A stretch of DNA of 64,000 nucleotides, taken from positions 930,001 to 994,000 of the forward strand of contig NZ_OZ032147.1 in the NCBI RefSeq assembly GCF_964026435.1. The letters run 5' to 3'. The notes below the pieces were generated by a model. The model saw nothing but the letters and a program-made list of their open reading frames with translations, made no database searches and had not been told where the DNA came from. Positions 17,852 through 28,424 of the stretch are shown in pieces (the stretch's first letter is position 1; every line of letters begins with the position of its first letter). The position numbers and the translations under genes were made by a program. Origin of the DNA: Rickettsia endosymbiont of Gonocerus acuteangulatus (GTDB lineage Bacteria > Pseudomonadota > Alphaproteobacteria > Rickettsiales > Rickettsiaceae).

Positions 17852-18616
17852 TTAATAGGCTTCACCACTAAGAGGTAATATGTCTTGAGAGGTAACTTCA
17901 CTATCAATGACGCATAAAGTTAGACCTGTGTTATAATCAGCTTGCTGATTTTGATTAAATTTATCAGTTAAATATATTATTGCATTAGCAAATTCTAAAT
18001 TATTATTAAAAATATTAGCACTACTATCGCCTATAGAAAAGATTTTCATCGCTAATGTTTTAACATATTGGTTCAAAGTGGGGAAAGCAATACTGGATTC
18101 TGGAAGCAATGATATTTTTAATAAAATATTTAATTGTTCTAAAGTAATTTCTTTTTTAAGGTCAATATCTTGAGCTAAATTAAATCTAACCTCTGGTAAT
18201 TCCTTAATGAGTTCAGGTTTAGCTAATTCTGATGATAAAATATTATCAGAGTCACAAACCATCTCTTCTTCACTTCCACTAAAGTCTAATTCTGTATAAT
18301 AAGTTGTATCTTTAATTGTTAAGCTATATTCATTTTTATAATTTAATTTTTCATCAAAATAAGCATCCCATGCTTCTTCTAATTCTTCTAGTAATTCATT
18401 AACGCTCTCAAGTTTTTTTTCTGATTGAAAATTAGAAATTTCATCTGCAAAGCTTTTTATTACAAAAAACTTCAAAGTTTCTTGATCTTCACCCTCTAGA
18501 TCGCTAGGTAAAACGTCTAATTTTTCTTTTAAATAATCTAACAATAATGCTATATCTGAAGGATTTTGCTCTACTATTTCTAATAATTTTAGTTTATGTG
18601 TATCATCTAATAACAT
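17852..18616 (-). CDS. unknown acidic protein coupled to licD
   Basis: This 254-aa protein is rich in Leu, Glu and Asp, with no signal peptide or membrane segment. The N-terminal third reads as amphipathic helices (LLDDTHKLKLLEIVEQNP, ALLLDYLKEKL, LLEELEEAW). Its ATG overlaps the licD stop as TAATG, so the two should be translated together as the end of a valS-licD operon. I do not recognise a domain. The acidic helical make-up would suit a cytoplasmic adaptor or chaperone-like partner, but that is only a guess. A perfect palindrome lies downstream. Confidence 0.75.
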   Translation of the reverse strand: MLLDDTHKLKLLEIVEQNPSDIALLLDYLKEKLDVLPSDLEGEDQETLKFFVIKSFADEISNFQSEKKLESVNELLEELEEAWDAYFDEKLNYKNEYSLTIKDTTYYTELDFSGSEEEMVCDSDNILSSELAKPELIKELPEVRFNLAQDIDLKKEITLEQLNILLKISLLPESSIAFPTLNQYVKTLAMKIFSIGDSSANIFNNNLEFANAIIYLTDKFNQNQQADYNTGLTLCVIDSEVTSQDILPLSGEAY

Positions 18617-19362
18617 TAATCTACTCTATTTTTTAGTGGTTTGAGTGCTTTAGCTGGTTTTAATAATTCCGGCGTTAATATGAATTTAGTTTTTCTCTCG
18701 ATATTTGATAGAAAAAACAAATGAAAATTGTGCGGATGATGTATTACCACATATTTCTCCCGTGGATATTGTCTATTTAAATTTTCCTTTGGGTTATAGG
18801 GACCATAAACTTCTATATCACCAAATTTATATTTTTTTAAAGGTAATAATTCATGATCATAAAAGAAATCATTAGGATATTGAGTGCGTGTTTTTATATT
18901 AGCATGAATAAATTCATTTTGTTCTTTTTGAAAAGTAAAAATATCGATGCAGCCTTTTTGACATATTTTATAAGCTAGGTCATGAGAAATAGAATAACCT
19001 AGTTTTTGAAACTCTGGAAATATTTGTTGTAGCCTTATCTCATCTTCCTGCATTATGCCAATATCAAGATCATCATCATAAGGTATTATCCCTTGATGAC
19101 GAACTGCTCCAAGCAAGGTGCCTCCGTCTATCCAATAATTAATATTGTGCTTAGTTAACAATTCATGAGTATCTTTCATTATTTGATAGAGTGAGAGAGC
19201 CGTATTCTCACTAATTCTATATTTTTTTACTTCTTCATCGGTTGGCACTTTATAACGCCAATCATGCTCAAGCACGTGAGTATAAAAAAATATAATAGCA
19301 AAAAGCAAGAGAATAGAGCCTAAAATATTTTTAGGTAAGAATACTGACTTTAATTTCATCAT
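18616..19362 (-). CDS. LicD-family nucleotidyl/phosphocholine-type transferase, membrane-anchored
   Basis: This 248-aa protein has one N-terminal membrane segment (residues 13-31) and a LicD-type domain. The motif [20 protein letters not shown] (residues 75-94) is followed by the acidic DDDLDIGI (96-103), which forms the metal-binding nucleotidyltransferase-like active site. LicD relatives attach phosphocholine or ribitol-phosphate to surface glycans, as do eukaryotic fukutin-like proteins. The start lies 32 nt inside the 3' end of valS and the stop overlaps the next gene. The substrate is unknown. The coupling to a housekeeping tRNA synthetase gene is unusual. Confidence 0.8.
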   Translation of the reverse strand: MMKLKSVFLPKNILGSILLLFAIIFFYTHVLEHDWRYKVPTDEEVKKYRISENTALSLYQIMKDTHELLTKHNINYWIDGGTLLGAVRHQGIIPYDDDLDIGIMQEDEIRLQQIFPEFQKLGYSISHDLAYKICQKGCIDIFTFQKEQNEFIHANIKTRTQYPNDFFYDHELLPLKKYKFGDIEVYGPYNPKENLNRQYPREKYVVIHHPHNFHLFFLSNIERKTKFILTPELLKPAKALKPLKNRVD

Positions 19363-21769
19363 TTGTTGGTTTGAATTTTACTTCTTTTGCTGATGTAACA
19401 TTTTTTAAATCTAATGTCAATTCTTTGGATAATTCAATGCCGCTAACTTCAAGCAATTGTACTTCTGCTTTTATGGATAGATTCTTTTCAGCTTTAAATT
19501 TTCTAACATGATCTAAAATCTCAAGCAATCCTTCCGGCTGTGTTGCATCTATTTTGTAGTTTAAATTACCATAATTAATCCAATTACCTTTAATGTGAAT
19601 AGAATTTTCACTATATAATATTTGATACAACTCCTCGGTAATATGTGGCATAAATGGTGCAAATAGTTTAAGTAGGGTTTGCATAACGTGATAAAGCGTT
19701 AATATACTGCTATATTGTCCGCCAGGGTTTTTATTTTCTTCATCATAAGCACGTGTTTTACTGATTTCTAAATAATTATCACAAAATACTGACCAGAAAA
19801 ATTTTTCCGTTAAATGCATAGCATTAGCATATTCATAATTTTGCAACTCGTTTGTTGCATTATTTACTAGCTCTACTAACTTATTAATTATCCACTGATC
19901 GAATTCATGAGTAATTTTTTCTTTCACATCTATAAGATTTGCTCTTTTGTCTTCATCAGATAATTTATCAAAATGCTGCGACACAAATTTAGCAGCATTC
20001 CACAGCTTATTAACAAGCCTTTTGCCATTTTTCATTATGTCTTCTGAATAGGCAGTGTCAGCTCCTAATTTCGAATTAGCTGACCAATAACGTATAACAT
20101 CAGAACCATATTGCTCTAGCAATTTTTCCGGTACTAATACATTCCCTTTAGATTTAGACATTTTACTATGATCTTCAGCCAAACACCAACCACTTACCAT
20201 GATATTTTTCCATGGTAGAGTATTTTGATGTAGATGAGCTTTTAAGATAGTATAGAATGCCCAAGTTCTAATAATCTCATGTGCTTGCGGTCTTAAATCC
20301 ATTGGGAACAATTTATCATGCCTATCCTTATTCACGGCAAACTCATCAGAAATACCCCATGTAGAAAGTTGCGGCGAAACAGAACTAGTTGCCCAAGTAT
20401 CCATAACGTCTAAGTCAGGCTCTACTTCATCTTTGCTATAGCCAGCAGGCAAATCCTTTAAAGGATCAACAGGCAATTGCGAAATATCAGCATATAAAAT
20501 CTTACCCTCTTCACCAATTCTTTTAGAGTACCAAACAGGAAATGGAACGCCAAAATAACGCTGCCTGCTTATACACCAATCCCACGATATGGCATTAATC
20601 CAATTATCTAAACGAATCTTCATATTTTTAGGATGCCAATTTAGTTTGTTTGCTCTTTTTAATAAATCATCTTTATGCGATATTGTTTTAACAAACCATT
20701 GTGGCACAGTTAGTACCTCAAGAGGTGCACCTGAACGCTCAGCACATTTAACAGTTTGGGTAATCTCTTCTTGCTTAACAAGCAATTCTTGCTCTTTTAA
20801 AATATCTATTATCTTGCTTCTTGCTTCTTTTATTTTTAAGCCATCTATCCCAATTTCATGAGAGAAATCTATCGTACCTTTTTTAGTAATAATAGTTTTT
20901 AGAGGCAGATTATGCGTTTTCCACCAAATAATATCCGTTTGATCACCAAAGGTGCAACACATAACAAGACCTGTGCCTTTATCTTGCTGCACTAACGGGT
21001 CAGCTAAAAGCGGGACTTTAACATTAAACAGGGGAGTAACGGCAAACTTTCCCGTTAAATGCTGATAACGCTTATCGTCTGGGTGATAGAATACGGCAAC
21101 GCAAGCGGGTAATAGTTCAGGTCTCGTAGTTGCTATAATAAACTCATCATTTGCTTCAGTTTTAAAAGTGATATAGTTCATGAATGAGGTTTTTTCCTTA
21201 TCCTCAATATCAGCTTGGGCAAGGGCTGTGCCATCTACTGGATCCCACAAAATTGGCTGATTATTACGATAAACCCCGCCTTTTTTTACTAAATCAAGAA
21301 AAGACATTTGTGAGATTTTACGAGATAAAGGGCTAATTGTTTGATATTCTAAATTCCAGTCTACCGATAAAGCGATTTTGTTAAACAAGCTTCTAAATTT
21401 TTCTTCTTCACTTGCTACTACTTCATTACAAATATTGATAAATTCTTCCCTACCCATATTAGATGCTTTAACTTGTCTTTGCTTTTCAACAAGTCTTTCG
21501 GTCGGCAGTCCGTTATCGTCAAAGCCCATAGGGTAGAAAATGTTTTTTCCCATCATACGCTGAAAACGTACTATAAAATCGGTCTGTGTATAGCTGTAAA
21601 CATGTCCGATATGAAGCTGTCCTGAAACAGTCGGTGGAGGCGTATCTACGACAAATGTTTCATCTTTAGCAATATTCTCATCGTACGCATAAATTTGCTT
21701 TTCTTGCCAAATCTGTTGCCATTTTTTTTCGCTTTCGATAAAATTATAATTTTTCGGGAATTCTTTCAT
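19331..21769 (-). CDS. valS: valyl-tRNA synthetase
   Basis: This 812-aa class I synthetase charges tRNA-Val. The HIGH motif is HIGH at residues 53-56 ([17 protein letters not shown]) and KMSKS follows at about residue 537 ([14 protein letters not shown]). The editing domain lies between, with [14 protein letters not shown]. The protein is shorter than the ~950 aa E. coli enzyme and lacks a long C-terminal coiled-coil extension, matching the compact archaeal/rickettsial-type ValS. It is upstream of licD, with which it overlaps by 32 nt. Confidence 0.96.
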   Translation of the reverse strand: MKEFPKNYNFIESEKKWQQIWQEKQIYAYDENIAKDETFVVDTPPPTVSGQLHIGHVYSYTQTDFIVRFQRMMGKNIFYPMGFDDNGLPTERLVEKQRQVKASNMGREEFINICNEVVASEEEKFRSLFNKIALSVDWNLEYQTISPLSRKISQMSFLDLVKKGGVYRNNQPILWDPVDGTALAQADIEDKEKTSFMNYITFKTEANDEFIIATTRPELLPACVAVFYHPDDKRYQHLTGKFAVTPLFNVKVPLLADPLVQQDKGTGLVMCCTFGDQTDIIWWKTHNLPLKTIITKKGTIDFSHEIGIDGLKIKEARSKIIDILKEQELLVKQEEITQTVKCAERSGAPLEVLTVPQWFVKTISHKDDLLKRANKLNWHPKNMKIRLDNWINAISWDWCISRQRYFGVPFPVWYSKRIGEEGKILYADISQLPVDPLKDLPAGYSKDEVEPDLDVMDTWATSSVSPQLSTWGISDEFAVNKDRHDKLFPMDLRPQAHEIIRTWAFYTILKAHLHQNTLPWKNIMVSGWCLAEDHSKMSKSKGNVLVPEKLLEQYGSDVIRYWSANSKLGADTAYSEDIMKNGKRLVNKLWNAAKFVSQHFDKLSDEDKRANLIDVKEKITHEFDQWIINKLVELVNNATNELQNYEYANAMHLTEKFFWSVFCDNYLEISKTRAYDEENKNPGGQYSSILTLYHVMQTLLKLFAPFMPHITEELYQILYSENSIHIKGNWINYGNLNYKIDATQPEGLLEILDHVRKFKAEKNLSIKAEVQLLEVSGIELSKELTLDLKNVTSAKEVKFKPTNDEIKVSILT

Positions 21770-21913
21770 AAATGTTTTTGCTAGTTTGAATAACTAACAT
21801 TATAAAGATTATATTTAATTATGACAATAACGTGTTGTTTTTTGAGAAGTATACCTTTAATACTTCAAGATTTGGTACATATTCGATGAAATCAATAATA
21901 CAAAAATAAACTT

Positions 21914-22504
21914 CTATTTACATAAAGCTTTAGTAAAACTTAGGCGATGATAAGGGGATAAGCCATATTCTTTTATAGCCTGAGCATGTTCTTTTGTGCC
22001 GTAGCCTGAATTTTTATGCCATAAATATTGTGGAAATTCTTCACTTAATTTTAGCATTAATCGATCTCTAGTAACTTTTGCTATAATAGAAGCCGCAGCA
22101 ATAGATAGTGATAAATTATCACCATTTATGATACTGATAAATCTTTTATCGCTAAATTGCATATTACCATCAACTAAAACTATTTCTGGCTGGATGCTAA
22201 GGCTTTCTGCAGCAAGTATACAAGCTTTTTTTGTTGCCTCTAATATATTAATTTTATCTATCTCAGTATGTGAAATAATACCTGTTGCCCAAATGTAATT
22301 AGCAGTTATCTGTTCATATAATAACTCTCTCTTCTTTTTAGAAAGTTTTTTAGAATCCTTAATGTCAGCTATAATATTGTTTTGATCCACTATTACAGCG
22401 GCAGCTACTACTGGTCCGGCTAATGGTCCTCTGCCAGCTTCATCTATACCCGCTAAAATGAAGTTTGGGTATTTTTTCTCAAAATGTAATATATCTATTT
22501 CCAT
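21914..22504 (-). CDS. rnhB: ribonuclease HII
   Basis: This 196-aa enzyme removes ribonucleotides from DNA and RNA primers. The family signature GIDEAGRGPLAGPVV includes the catalytic Asp-Glu pair (D21, E22). A further Asp is in VLVDGNMQF and one in SIIAKVTRDRLM, and HKNSGYGTKEH is the substrate-binding segment. Length and motifs are complete. It is divergent from hscB, with about 60 bp between the starts, which should hold both promoters. Confidence 0.96.
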   Translation of the reverse strand: MEIDILHFEKKYPNFILAGIDEAGRGPLAGPVVAAAVIVDQNNIIADIKDSKKLSKKKRELLYEQITANYIWATGIISHTEIDKINILEATKKACILAAESLSIQPEIVLVDGNMQFSDKRFISIINGDNLSLSIAAASIIAKVTRDRLMLKLSEEFPQYLWHKNSGYGTKEHAQAIKEYGLSPYHRLSFTKALCK

Positions 22505-22565
22505 AATTGTATATTTTATATTTTTAATGTATGATAAAGCAGTTTAGGATTACAAAAAAGTAAAA

Positions 22566-23066
22566 GTGCAAAATTATTTTGAATTATTAGGGTTAGAGCA
22601 GAATTATAATATTGATTTGAAGATATTAGAAAAGCAATATTTTGCTATGCAGATTAAATATCATCCTGATAAAGCCAAAAATCTGCAGGAAAAAGAGCAA
22701 AATCTTATTATAGCATCAAACCTAAATAAAGCTTATTCTATCCTTAAAGATAGTTTAAAGCGTGCTGAATATATGTTGCTTTTGTATGGCGTAAACTTAA
22801 ATGATGAGAAAGTACGCAGCAAGCTTTCAGCTTTTGAGTTAGGTATGTTCTGGGATGAAATGGAGCTTATAGAAAATACTAACTCATATAAAAGTTTAGA
22901 AGAAATAAAAAGCAAATATGAGTTAATGGAAAAAGCTGAAATAAATTTTCTAGCAGAGTCTTTTGAAAAGCAAGATTTATCAGATGCGACTATCAAAACT
23001 AGTAAACTTAAATATATTCATACATTGATGAGTAAGCTTCAGGAAAAAATGAAATTATGCAAATAA
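22566..23066 (+). CDS. hscB: Fe-S cluster co-chaperone HscB
   Basis: This 166-aa J-protein stimulates HscA and delivers the IscU scaffold. The J-domain has the HPD motif in [10 protein letters not shown], and the C-terminal three-helix region ([17 protein letters not shown]) binds IscU. The start is GTG at 22566, followed by [13 protein letters not shown]; no ATG fits. It overlaps hscA by 10 nt, so they are coupled. Confidence 0.93.
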   Translation: MQNYFELLGLEQNYNIDLKILEKQYFAMQIKYHPDKAKNLQEKEQNLIIASNLNKAYSILKDSLKRAEYMLLLYGVNLNDEKVRSKLSAFELGMFWDEMELIENTNSYKSLEEIKSKYELMEKAEINFLAESFEKQDLSDATIKTSKLKYIHTLMSKLQEKMKLCK

Positions 23067-24844
23067 TAGAAATTAGAGAACCAGGGCAAGCAGAATTTAA
23101 ACAAGAAGCTAAAATAGCTGTGGGTATAGATTTTGGCACTACTAACTCGTTAATAGCTATTTCAGCTGGTAGAAAAGTTAAAATTATACAAACTAAAGAT
23201 AATAAAGAATTAATCCCAACTACTATAGAATTTACGAATAACAATATTATAGTAGGTAGTAATAAAGGTTTACGTTCAATTAAAAGGTTATTCGGCAAAA
23301 CATTAAATGAAATTCTAAATACTCCTGCTCTTTTTTCTTTAATTAAAGATTATATAGATGTAAATAATCAGGAACTTAAATTAAATTTTGCCAATAAGCA
23401 AATGCGGATTGCTGAAATTGCAGCAGAAGTTTTTATATATTTGAAACAACAAGCAGAAAAAGAGCTTGCAATCGAAGTAACTCAAGCTGTTATTACTGTT
23501 CCAGCTCATTTTAATGATGCGGCAAGAGGGCAGGTGATGCTTGCAGCAAGGCTTGCAGGTTTAGAGGTTCTAAGGCTGATTGCAGAGCCTACTGCAGCTG
23601 CTTATGCTTATGGATTGAATAAGAACAAGGAAGGTTGCTATCTTGTATATGATTTAGGCGGTGGTACTTTTGATGTATCAATTCTAAATATTACAGCAGG
23701 TGTTTTTCAGGTTATAGCAACAAATGGTAATAATATGCTTGGCGGGGATGATATAGATAAAATCATTGCTGATTATTTTTGCAGTAAATTTAATTTACCT
23801 GATAACACTAATACTCTGCAGCTTGCTAAAAAGGCAAAAGAAGCATTATCGAACCAAGATAATTTTGAGTTCAATAATATATCGCTTGATAAACAAACAT
23901 TTGAACAGTTAATTACCTCTATAATAGGTCGTACAATCAATATAGCCAAAGAATGTTTGGAAATAGCAGGAAATCCGAACATAGATGGTATTATTTTGGT
24001 GGGTGGTGTAACTCGTATTACATTAATTAAGGAGGAATTATATAAAGCTTTTAAAGTAAATATTCTTTCAGATATTGATCCTGATAAAGCTATTGTATAC
24101 GGGGCTGCACTGCAAGCAGAGAATCTAACAACACCGAACATCGATTCATTATTGATTGATGTAGTACCTTTATCTTTAGGTATGGAATTGTATGGCGGCA
24201 TTGTTGAAAAAATTATCATGCGAAATACCCCAATTCCTATTTCTGTGATAAAAGAGTTTACAACTTATGCTGATAATCAAACTGGCATACAATTTCATAT
24301 ATTACAAGGTGAACGTGAAATGGTAGCAGATTGCCGTACTTTGGCTAGGTTTGAGCTAAGGGGACTTCCTCCTATGAAAGCAGGGAGTATTAGAGTAGAA
24401 GTTACTTTTTCTATTGATGCTGATGGGATATTATCCGTTTCTGCTTATGAAAAAATTAGTAATACCTCGTATATCATAGAAGTAAAGCCGGATTATGGGA
24501 TTGATGCAAGCGAAGTTGATAAAATTTTAGAAAATGCTTATAAAAATGCTAAACTGGATCATGCTACAAGATTATTGCAAGAAACAGTTATTGAAGCTGA
24601 ATCTTTGATTTTTAATATAGAACATGCTATTAAAGAATTAGTAGATTTACTATCAGAAAATGAAAAGCATACAATCAGTAGTTTATTAAATAATATAAGG
24701 CACGCAATAGATACACGAGATCGTGCTTTAATTAATAACGCTGTTAAAGATTTTAAATCTAAAACAAAAAAATCTTTAAATACAAAGATTAATGTAGTAA
24801 TTAGTGATTTGTTGAAAGGTAAAAATATCAATCAAATTAAATAA
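23057..24844 (+). CDS. hscA: Fe-S assembly Hsp70 chaperone HscA
   Basis: This 595-aa Hsp70 helps transfer Fe-S clusters from IscU. The ATPase domain has [13 protein letters not shown] near residue 23, [14 protein letters not shown] and VGGVTRI, and the substrate domain follows from about residue 370. The C-terminal lid is shorter than in DnaK, typical of HscA. The stop lies at the start of a palindromic repeat that separates it from fdx. iscS/iscU are not in the window. Confidence 0.95.
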   Translation: MQIIEIREPGQAEFKQEAKIAVGIDFGTTNSLIAISAGRKVKIIQTKDNKELIPTTIEFTNNNIIVGSNKGLRSIKRLFGKTLNEILNTPALFSLIKDYIDVNNQELKLNFANKQMRIAEIAAEVFIYLKQQAEKELAIEVTQAVITVPAHFNDAARGQVMLAARLAGLEVLRLIAEPTAAAYAYGLNKNKEGCYLVYDLGGGTFDVSILNITAGVFQVIATNGNNMLGGDDIDKIIADYFCSKFNLPDNTNTLQLAKKAKEALSNQDNFEFNNISLDKQTFEQLITSIIGRTINIAKECLEIAGNPNIDGIILVGGVTRITLIKEELYKAFKVNILSDIDPDKAIVYGAALQAENLTTPNIDSLLIDVVPLSLGMELYGGIVEKIIMRNTPIPISVIKEFTTYADNQTGIQFHILQGEREMVADCRTLARFELRGLPPMKAGSIRVEVTFSIDADGILSVSAYEKISNTSYIIEVKPDYGIDASEVDKILENAYKNAKLDHATRLLQETVIEAESLIFNIEHAIKELVDLLSENEKHTISSLLNNIRHAIDTRDRALINNAVKDFKSKTKKSLNTKINVVISDLLKGKNINQIK

Positions 24845-24954
24845 CTTACTTCTAAAGGTAATTTGTACGTCAAGAAAGTAACTCGTACTATGTGTGTACG
24901 CTGCGGTGCTGCGTACCGTGTTTCCTACAAATTCCTCTTTATAAGATAAGTTAT
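24841..24954. repeat. imperfect palindrome between hscA and fdx
   Basis: The left arm starts ATAACTTACTTCTAAAGG and the right arm ends CTTTATAAGATAAGTTAT; each continues into a TAATTTGTA/TACAAATTC pair. The centre holds a GTACGCTGCGG-CTGCGTACC hairpin. The left arm includes the hscA stop codon. The arms differ from the GTCATTCCCG-type repeats, so this is a distinct palindromic family. Confidence 0.6.
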
Positions 24955-24982
24955 ATGAAAAATCTAAGGAAGAAAACGTATA

Positions 24983-25327
24983 ATGTCTATAATATCGAAA
25001 ACAGTAAAAGTTACATTTATTATAAATAATGGGGAAGAGAAAATAATAGAAGCACCGCTGGGGCTTTCTATTTTAGAAGTGGCTCATAGTAATAACATAG
25101 ATCTTGAGGGTGCTTGCGAAGGTTCTCTTGCCTGTGCTACCTGCCATGTTATTTTAGAGGAAGAATTTTACAACAAATTAGAAAAACCTAAGGAAGAAGA
25201 AGAAGATATGCTTGACTTAGCCTTTGGTCTTACAGATACTTCTAGATTAGGGTGTCAGATTATTTTAACTGAAAAATTAGACGGTATAAAAGTACGTCTT
25301 CCTTCTGCTACTCGTAACATAAAATGA
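24983..25327 (+). CDS. fdx: 2Fe-2S ferredoxin of the ISC system
   Basis: This 114-aa adrenodoxin-type ferredoxin donates electrons in Fe-S assembly. The cluster ligands are Cys45, Cys51 and Cys54 ([10 protein letters not shown]) and Cys91 (RLGCQI), the classic C-x5-C-x2-C...C pattern. It follows hscB-hscA as in the isc operon, but a 114-bp palindrome separates it from hscA. Confidence 0.95.
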   Translation: MSIISKTVKVTFIINNGEEKIIEAPLGLSILEVAHSNNIDLEGACEGSLACATCHVILEEEFYNKLEKPKEEEEDMLDLAFGLTDTSRLGCQIILTEKLDGIKVRLPSATRNIK

Positions 25328-25339
25328 TGGATTAAAAAA

Positions 25340-26389
25340 GTGATACGTAAAATACTTATTTTTGTTTTCTTAGCCTTTACTATAGTATGGTTTGCTGCTG
25401 CTTATACTTTAAAAAACAATGTAATAAATTTAATTAAAAATTCTGAATCGGATAATCTTAAAATATCCTATAATACAGTTAAATTTTCAGGATATCCGTT
25501 TCACTGGAAAATTACTATAACAGATCCAAAAGTAAAATTAATAGATCATGTAAATTCTAAAGAGCTTTCAAGCGAAAATATTGTTTTAAATATTAAGTTT
25601 AGTAATAAAAAAGCTACTTTAAATTTTGGACCATTTATTAAAGAAGTAGATAATTATGGGGATAAAACATTCACCTATGATATGCGTAGTGAAGAGGATA
25701 TAAAAGGAATAGGGAAATTTAATAAACCTTTATATAAAATATCGAAAGATGATGATTTAAAAGAAGTAATAAAATCGATTCAGCTTAATAATAAATCATT
25801 ATTAATATTCAAAGATGATGAAGAGATTTTTAAAATTAATGATTTAGCTTTCTTTATTGCTAAGAAAAATCTAGCAGATAGCGAAGATATTTCATTGATT
25901 TTAAATATGAATTATGATTCTGAAAAGAACATAGCTAATTTTAAAAATGCTACTTTAGATATTGCTGCTTTATTAAAATTTACCCCAGATGGTGAAAATT
26001 CTGCTATTTTACAAAATTTTAATATAGAAAAATTTGTTTTTAGTTGTGATCATAACTCTAAAATCAATCTAAATGGTGCTTTACAATTTTTTGCTAATAA
26101 ATTACCGCAAGGTAAGTTATCATTTGAGCTTGAAAATTATCACTCTATTATTGATAAGTTATTACCTAATAATATTATGTTTTCTAAAAAGTTTATTAAA
26201 ACAGTTATTGCTAAAGCAGTTAATAAAGCTTCCGATGAAGCTGTAGTTAAAGAATCAGATAACTTAAATCCTGATTATTCTAATATAGAAAAAGCTAAGT
26301 TTGATGTTGAATTTTCTGAAAAAGGAATAAATATCGGCTCTATTAATTTACTTGAGTTAAAACTTGGCGATAGTAAAGAAGAACAGTAG
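25340..26389 (+). CDS. DUF2125-like membrane-anchored protein
   Basis: This 349-aa protein has an N-terminal membrane or signal segment ([18 protein letters not shown]) and then a beta-rich periplasmic domain beginning with [20 protein letters not shown]. The SGYPFHW-type motif is the conserved opening of DUF2125 proteins of alphaproteobacteria. The start is GTG at 25340, 12 nt after the fdx stop. It overlaps a possible longer start of the next gene. Function unknown; probably in the periplasm. Confidence 0.75.
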   Translation: MIRKILIFVFLAFTIVWFAAAYTLKNNVINLIKNSESDNLKISYNTVKFSGYPFHWKITITDPKVKLIDHVNSKELSSENIVLNIKFSNKKATLNFGPFIKEVDNYGDKTFTYDMRSEEDIKGIGKFNKPLYKISKDDDLKEVIKSIQLNNKSLLIFKDDEEIFKINDLAFFIAKKNLADSEDISLILNMNYDSEKNIANFKNATLDIAALLKFTPDGENSAILQNFNIEKFVFSCDHNSKINLNGALQFFANKLPQGKLSFELENYHSIIDKLLPNNIMFSKKFIKTVIAKAVNKASDEAVVKESDNLNPDYSNIEKAKFDVEFSEKGINIGSINLLELKLGDSKEEQ

Positions 26390-26399
26390 TCTGAAAATC

Positions 26400-27371
26400 A
26401 TGCAAATTAATTATATGAATAACCTTAAATTAGTATTATATAGCTTTGTTTTTAGTATAATTCTTACATGTAGTGATATTTATGCTGATCAAAAGCAAAA
26501 AGTTTTTAAGATTGGTACTGGCTCTATTTTGCAAGGTTATTATTCTATAGGTCTTGATTTATGCAAAACAATTATAGGAGATGAAAAAAATAACGAAAAT
26601 ATAGTATGCGAAGTTGTTGCAACAAATGGTAGTATTGAAAATTTAAAATTATTGCAACAAGGTAAAATCAATTTAGCTTTAGTGCAGGCAAATATTGCAG
26701 TAGAAGCATATGATGGGATAGGTTATTATAGCGATAAAGGAAAAATGCAAAATCTACGTCAGCTACTAAATTTGCACAATGAATTTTTTACAGTTATCGT
26801 AAAAGATGAGGACAAAATAAAGCTTTTTGCTGATATTGATGGAAAAAGAATCACTAGTGGTCCAGAATATTCCAGCAGCAATATTACTTATGATACAATG
26901 TGTTCTCTATATAATTTTGCTAAAGAACCAATAAATATTGATATTAACTATGAAGATTCTATCGATAAATTCTGCCAAAAAGAAATAGATGCTATAATCA
27001 TGATGGTTGGACATCCAAACACTTTAGTGAATTTAATTGCTAATAGATGTGAAATCGATTTTGTTTCAATTGAAAACGATAAAATAGCAGAGTTAATACA
27101 ACAAAATAGAGCTTTTCGCAAAGCAGAGCTTCATAAAGGCTTATATCCAGGCATTACAGATGATCAAACAACTGTAAAAGTATCAGCAATTTTAGTAACT
27201 AGAAATGATGTAGATTCTAATATGTTAGATAAATTTATTGGTGCTTTTCATAGAAATGTTGCAAGTTTTAAACTTTCTAATTATTTATTGAACAATATTA
27301 ACATTAACTATTTTGCCGATACTCAAAACTTTGTGTTACCAAAACATGATTCGGTCAGAAATAGAGAATAA
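26400..27371 (+). CDS. TAXI-family TRAP transporter solute-binding protein
   Basis: About 323 aa from the ATG at 26400 (an upstream ATG at 26364 overlaps the previous gene and extends beyond the signal peptide). A signal peptide (LVLYSFVFSIILTCSDIYA) precedes the domain. The TAXI core is seen as FKIGTGSILQGYYSIGLDLC, VVATNGSIENLKLLQQGKINLALVQ and DIDGKRITSGPEYSSS. Such proteins bind small organic acids or glutamate in the periplasm and pass them to a DctM-type permease. No permease gene is adjacent, so the partner must be elsewhere or lost. Confidence 0.85.
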   Translation: MQINYMNNLKLVLYSFVFSIILTCSDIYADQKQKVFKIGTGSILQGYYSIGLDLCKTIIGDEKNNENIVCEVVATNGSIENLKLLQQGKINLALVQANIAVEAYDGIGYYSDKGKMQNLRQLLNLHNEFFTVIVKDEDKIKLFADIDGKRITSGPEYSSSNITYDTMCSLYNFAKEPINIDINYEDSIDKFCQKEIDAIIMMVGHPNTLVNLIANRCEIDFVSIENDKIAELIQQNRAFRKAELHKGLYPGITDDQTTVKVSAILVTRNDVDSNMLDKFIGAFHRNVASFKLSNYLLNNININYFADTQNFVLPKHDSVRNRE

Positions 27372-27401
27372 CTATTTATTAGAGTATTATATAGCAATAC
27401 T

Positions 27402-27833
27402 ATGTTTAAAAATATACTTATACCTATAGATTTAGCAGATAAAAAATCTGTGAAAGCTCTTCTTTCTAAAGCTTTAATGTTTGCAACGGCTTCTCAAGCA
27501 AAGCTACATTTTATATATGTGATTTCTGATTTTGGTATGAAAATGGTCGAAGATTATTTACCTAAAAACTGGATTGCAGAAAAGAAAGCAAAATATCAAA
27601 CTCAGGTAAAAGAGCTTATAAAACAATATGTACCGGATGAAATTGAAGCCGATTATTACATAGGTAGCGGTGCTGTTTATGATGAAATAATTAAGCGTTC
27701 CAATGATATCAAAGCTGATTTAATAATAATCTCAGCAGTTAGACCGCAGCTAAGAGATTATATGCTTGGTCCTAATGCCTCTAAAATCGTCCGTCATTCT
27801 AGTGTATCAGTCTTAGTAGTAAGAGACGAGTAA
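27402..27833 (+). CDS. universal stress protein family (UspA)
   Basis: This 143-aa protein has the Usp fold: ILIPIDLADKKSVKALLSKAL, ASQAKLHFIYVIS, DLIIISAVRP and the C-terminal GPNASKIVRHSSVSVLVVRD. That last segment matches the ATP-binding G-x2-x9-G-S/T-type motif in part only (GPNAS...SSVSV). It follows the TAXI gene by 31 nt and is probably co-transcribed; Usp domains are often linked to TRAP transporters. Confidence 0.88.
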   Translation: MFKNILIPIDLADKKSVKALLSKALMFATASQAKLHFIYVISDFGMKMVEDYLPKNWIAEKKAKYQTQVKELIKQYVPDEIEADYYIGSGAVYDEIIKRSNDIKADLIIISAVRPQLRDYMLGPNASKIVRHSSVSVLVVRDE

Positions 27834-27899
27834 TTAAACCTCGTCTATCAATTCTTCATTTACCGAAAATATATTTTCTATTTGCAAATAAGTAGCTAA

Positions 27900-28424
27900 A
27901 TAAAAGTAATCCCCGCCGCAAGCAGCGGGGTATTTTAGAAGAAAGCTAGCTGATGATCCTCATGCAGTTTCTGATATTCCTTGCCTTGGTTTTTTACGTA
28001 TTTTCCTATCATATTCTCATTTCCATGCTTACCTACCGTACTCGTAAAATATCCATCAGTCCAAAATTCTCCACCCCATAATTGTTTCTTTACCTGTGGA
28101 CACTGTCTAAATATTTGACGAGCTGTAACACTTTTAATTGTTGTTACTATTTTTGTTACGCTATAGGTTGGTACAGATTGTACCAAAAAATGGACATGAT
28201 CTTCATCAACCCCTATTTCTAAAAATTTTATTTGATATCTCTTTTCTATCTCTAAACATATTTCTCGTAATACTTGATCAACTGATACGTCAAACACTGC
28301 TCGGCGATATTTTGCTGGAAATACCATGTGATACAGCAGTACTGTAACATTATGACTTTTATGTATATATTTGCTCATTCCGCCATATTACGCCGCAAGC
28401 GGCGGGGAATATACCCAAAAGAGA
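27900..28424 (-). mobile_element. IS200 element, copy K1 (525 bp)
   Basis: Bounded by ATAAAAGTAATCCCCGCC at the left and CCCAAAAGAGA at the right. Both ends carry short GC-rich hairpins (CCCCGCCGCAAGCAGCGGGG and a CGCCGCAAGCGGCG palindrome), as expected for single-strand IS200/IS605 transposition. In the tnpA direction the element follows TTTAA, matching the other copies. Other copies of exactly 525 bp lie at 41533, 46763 and 57131 (split). Confidence 0.88.
27935..28378 (-). CDS. tnpA: IS200 TnpA (Y1 HUH transposase)
   Basis: This 147-aa protein has the HUH motif at residues 61-63 (DEDHVHFLVQ) and the candidate nucleophile Tyr127 in IGKYVKNQG. It is complete. It would cut and join single-stranded DNA at the hairpin ends. 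There is no tnpB. The same protein is encoded at 41579 and 46798; a fourth copy is split by IS21. Confidence 0.93.
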   Translation of the reverse strand: MSKYIHKSHNVTVLLYHMVFPAKYRRAVFDVSVDQVLREICLEIEKRYQIKFLEIGVDEDHVHFLVQSVPTYSVTKIVTTIKSVTARQIFRQCPQVKKQLWGGEFWTDGYFTSTVGKHGNENMIGKYVKNQGKEYQKLHEDHQLAFF

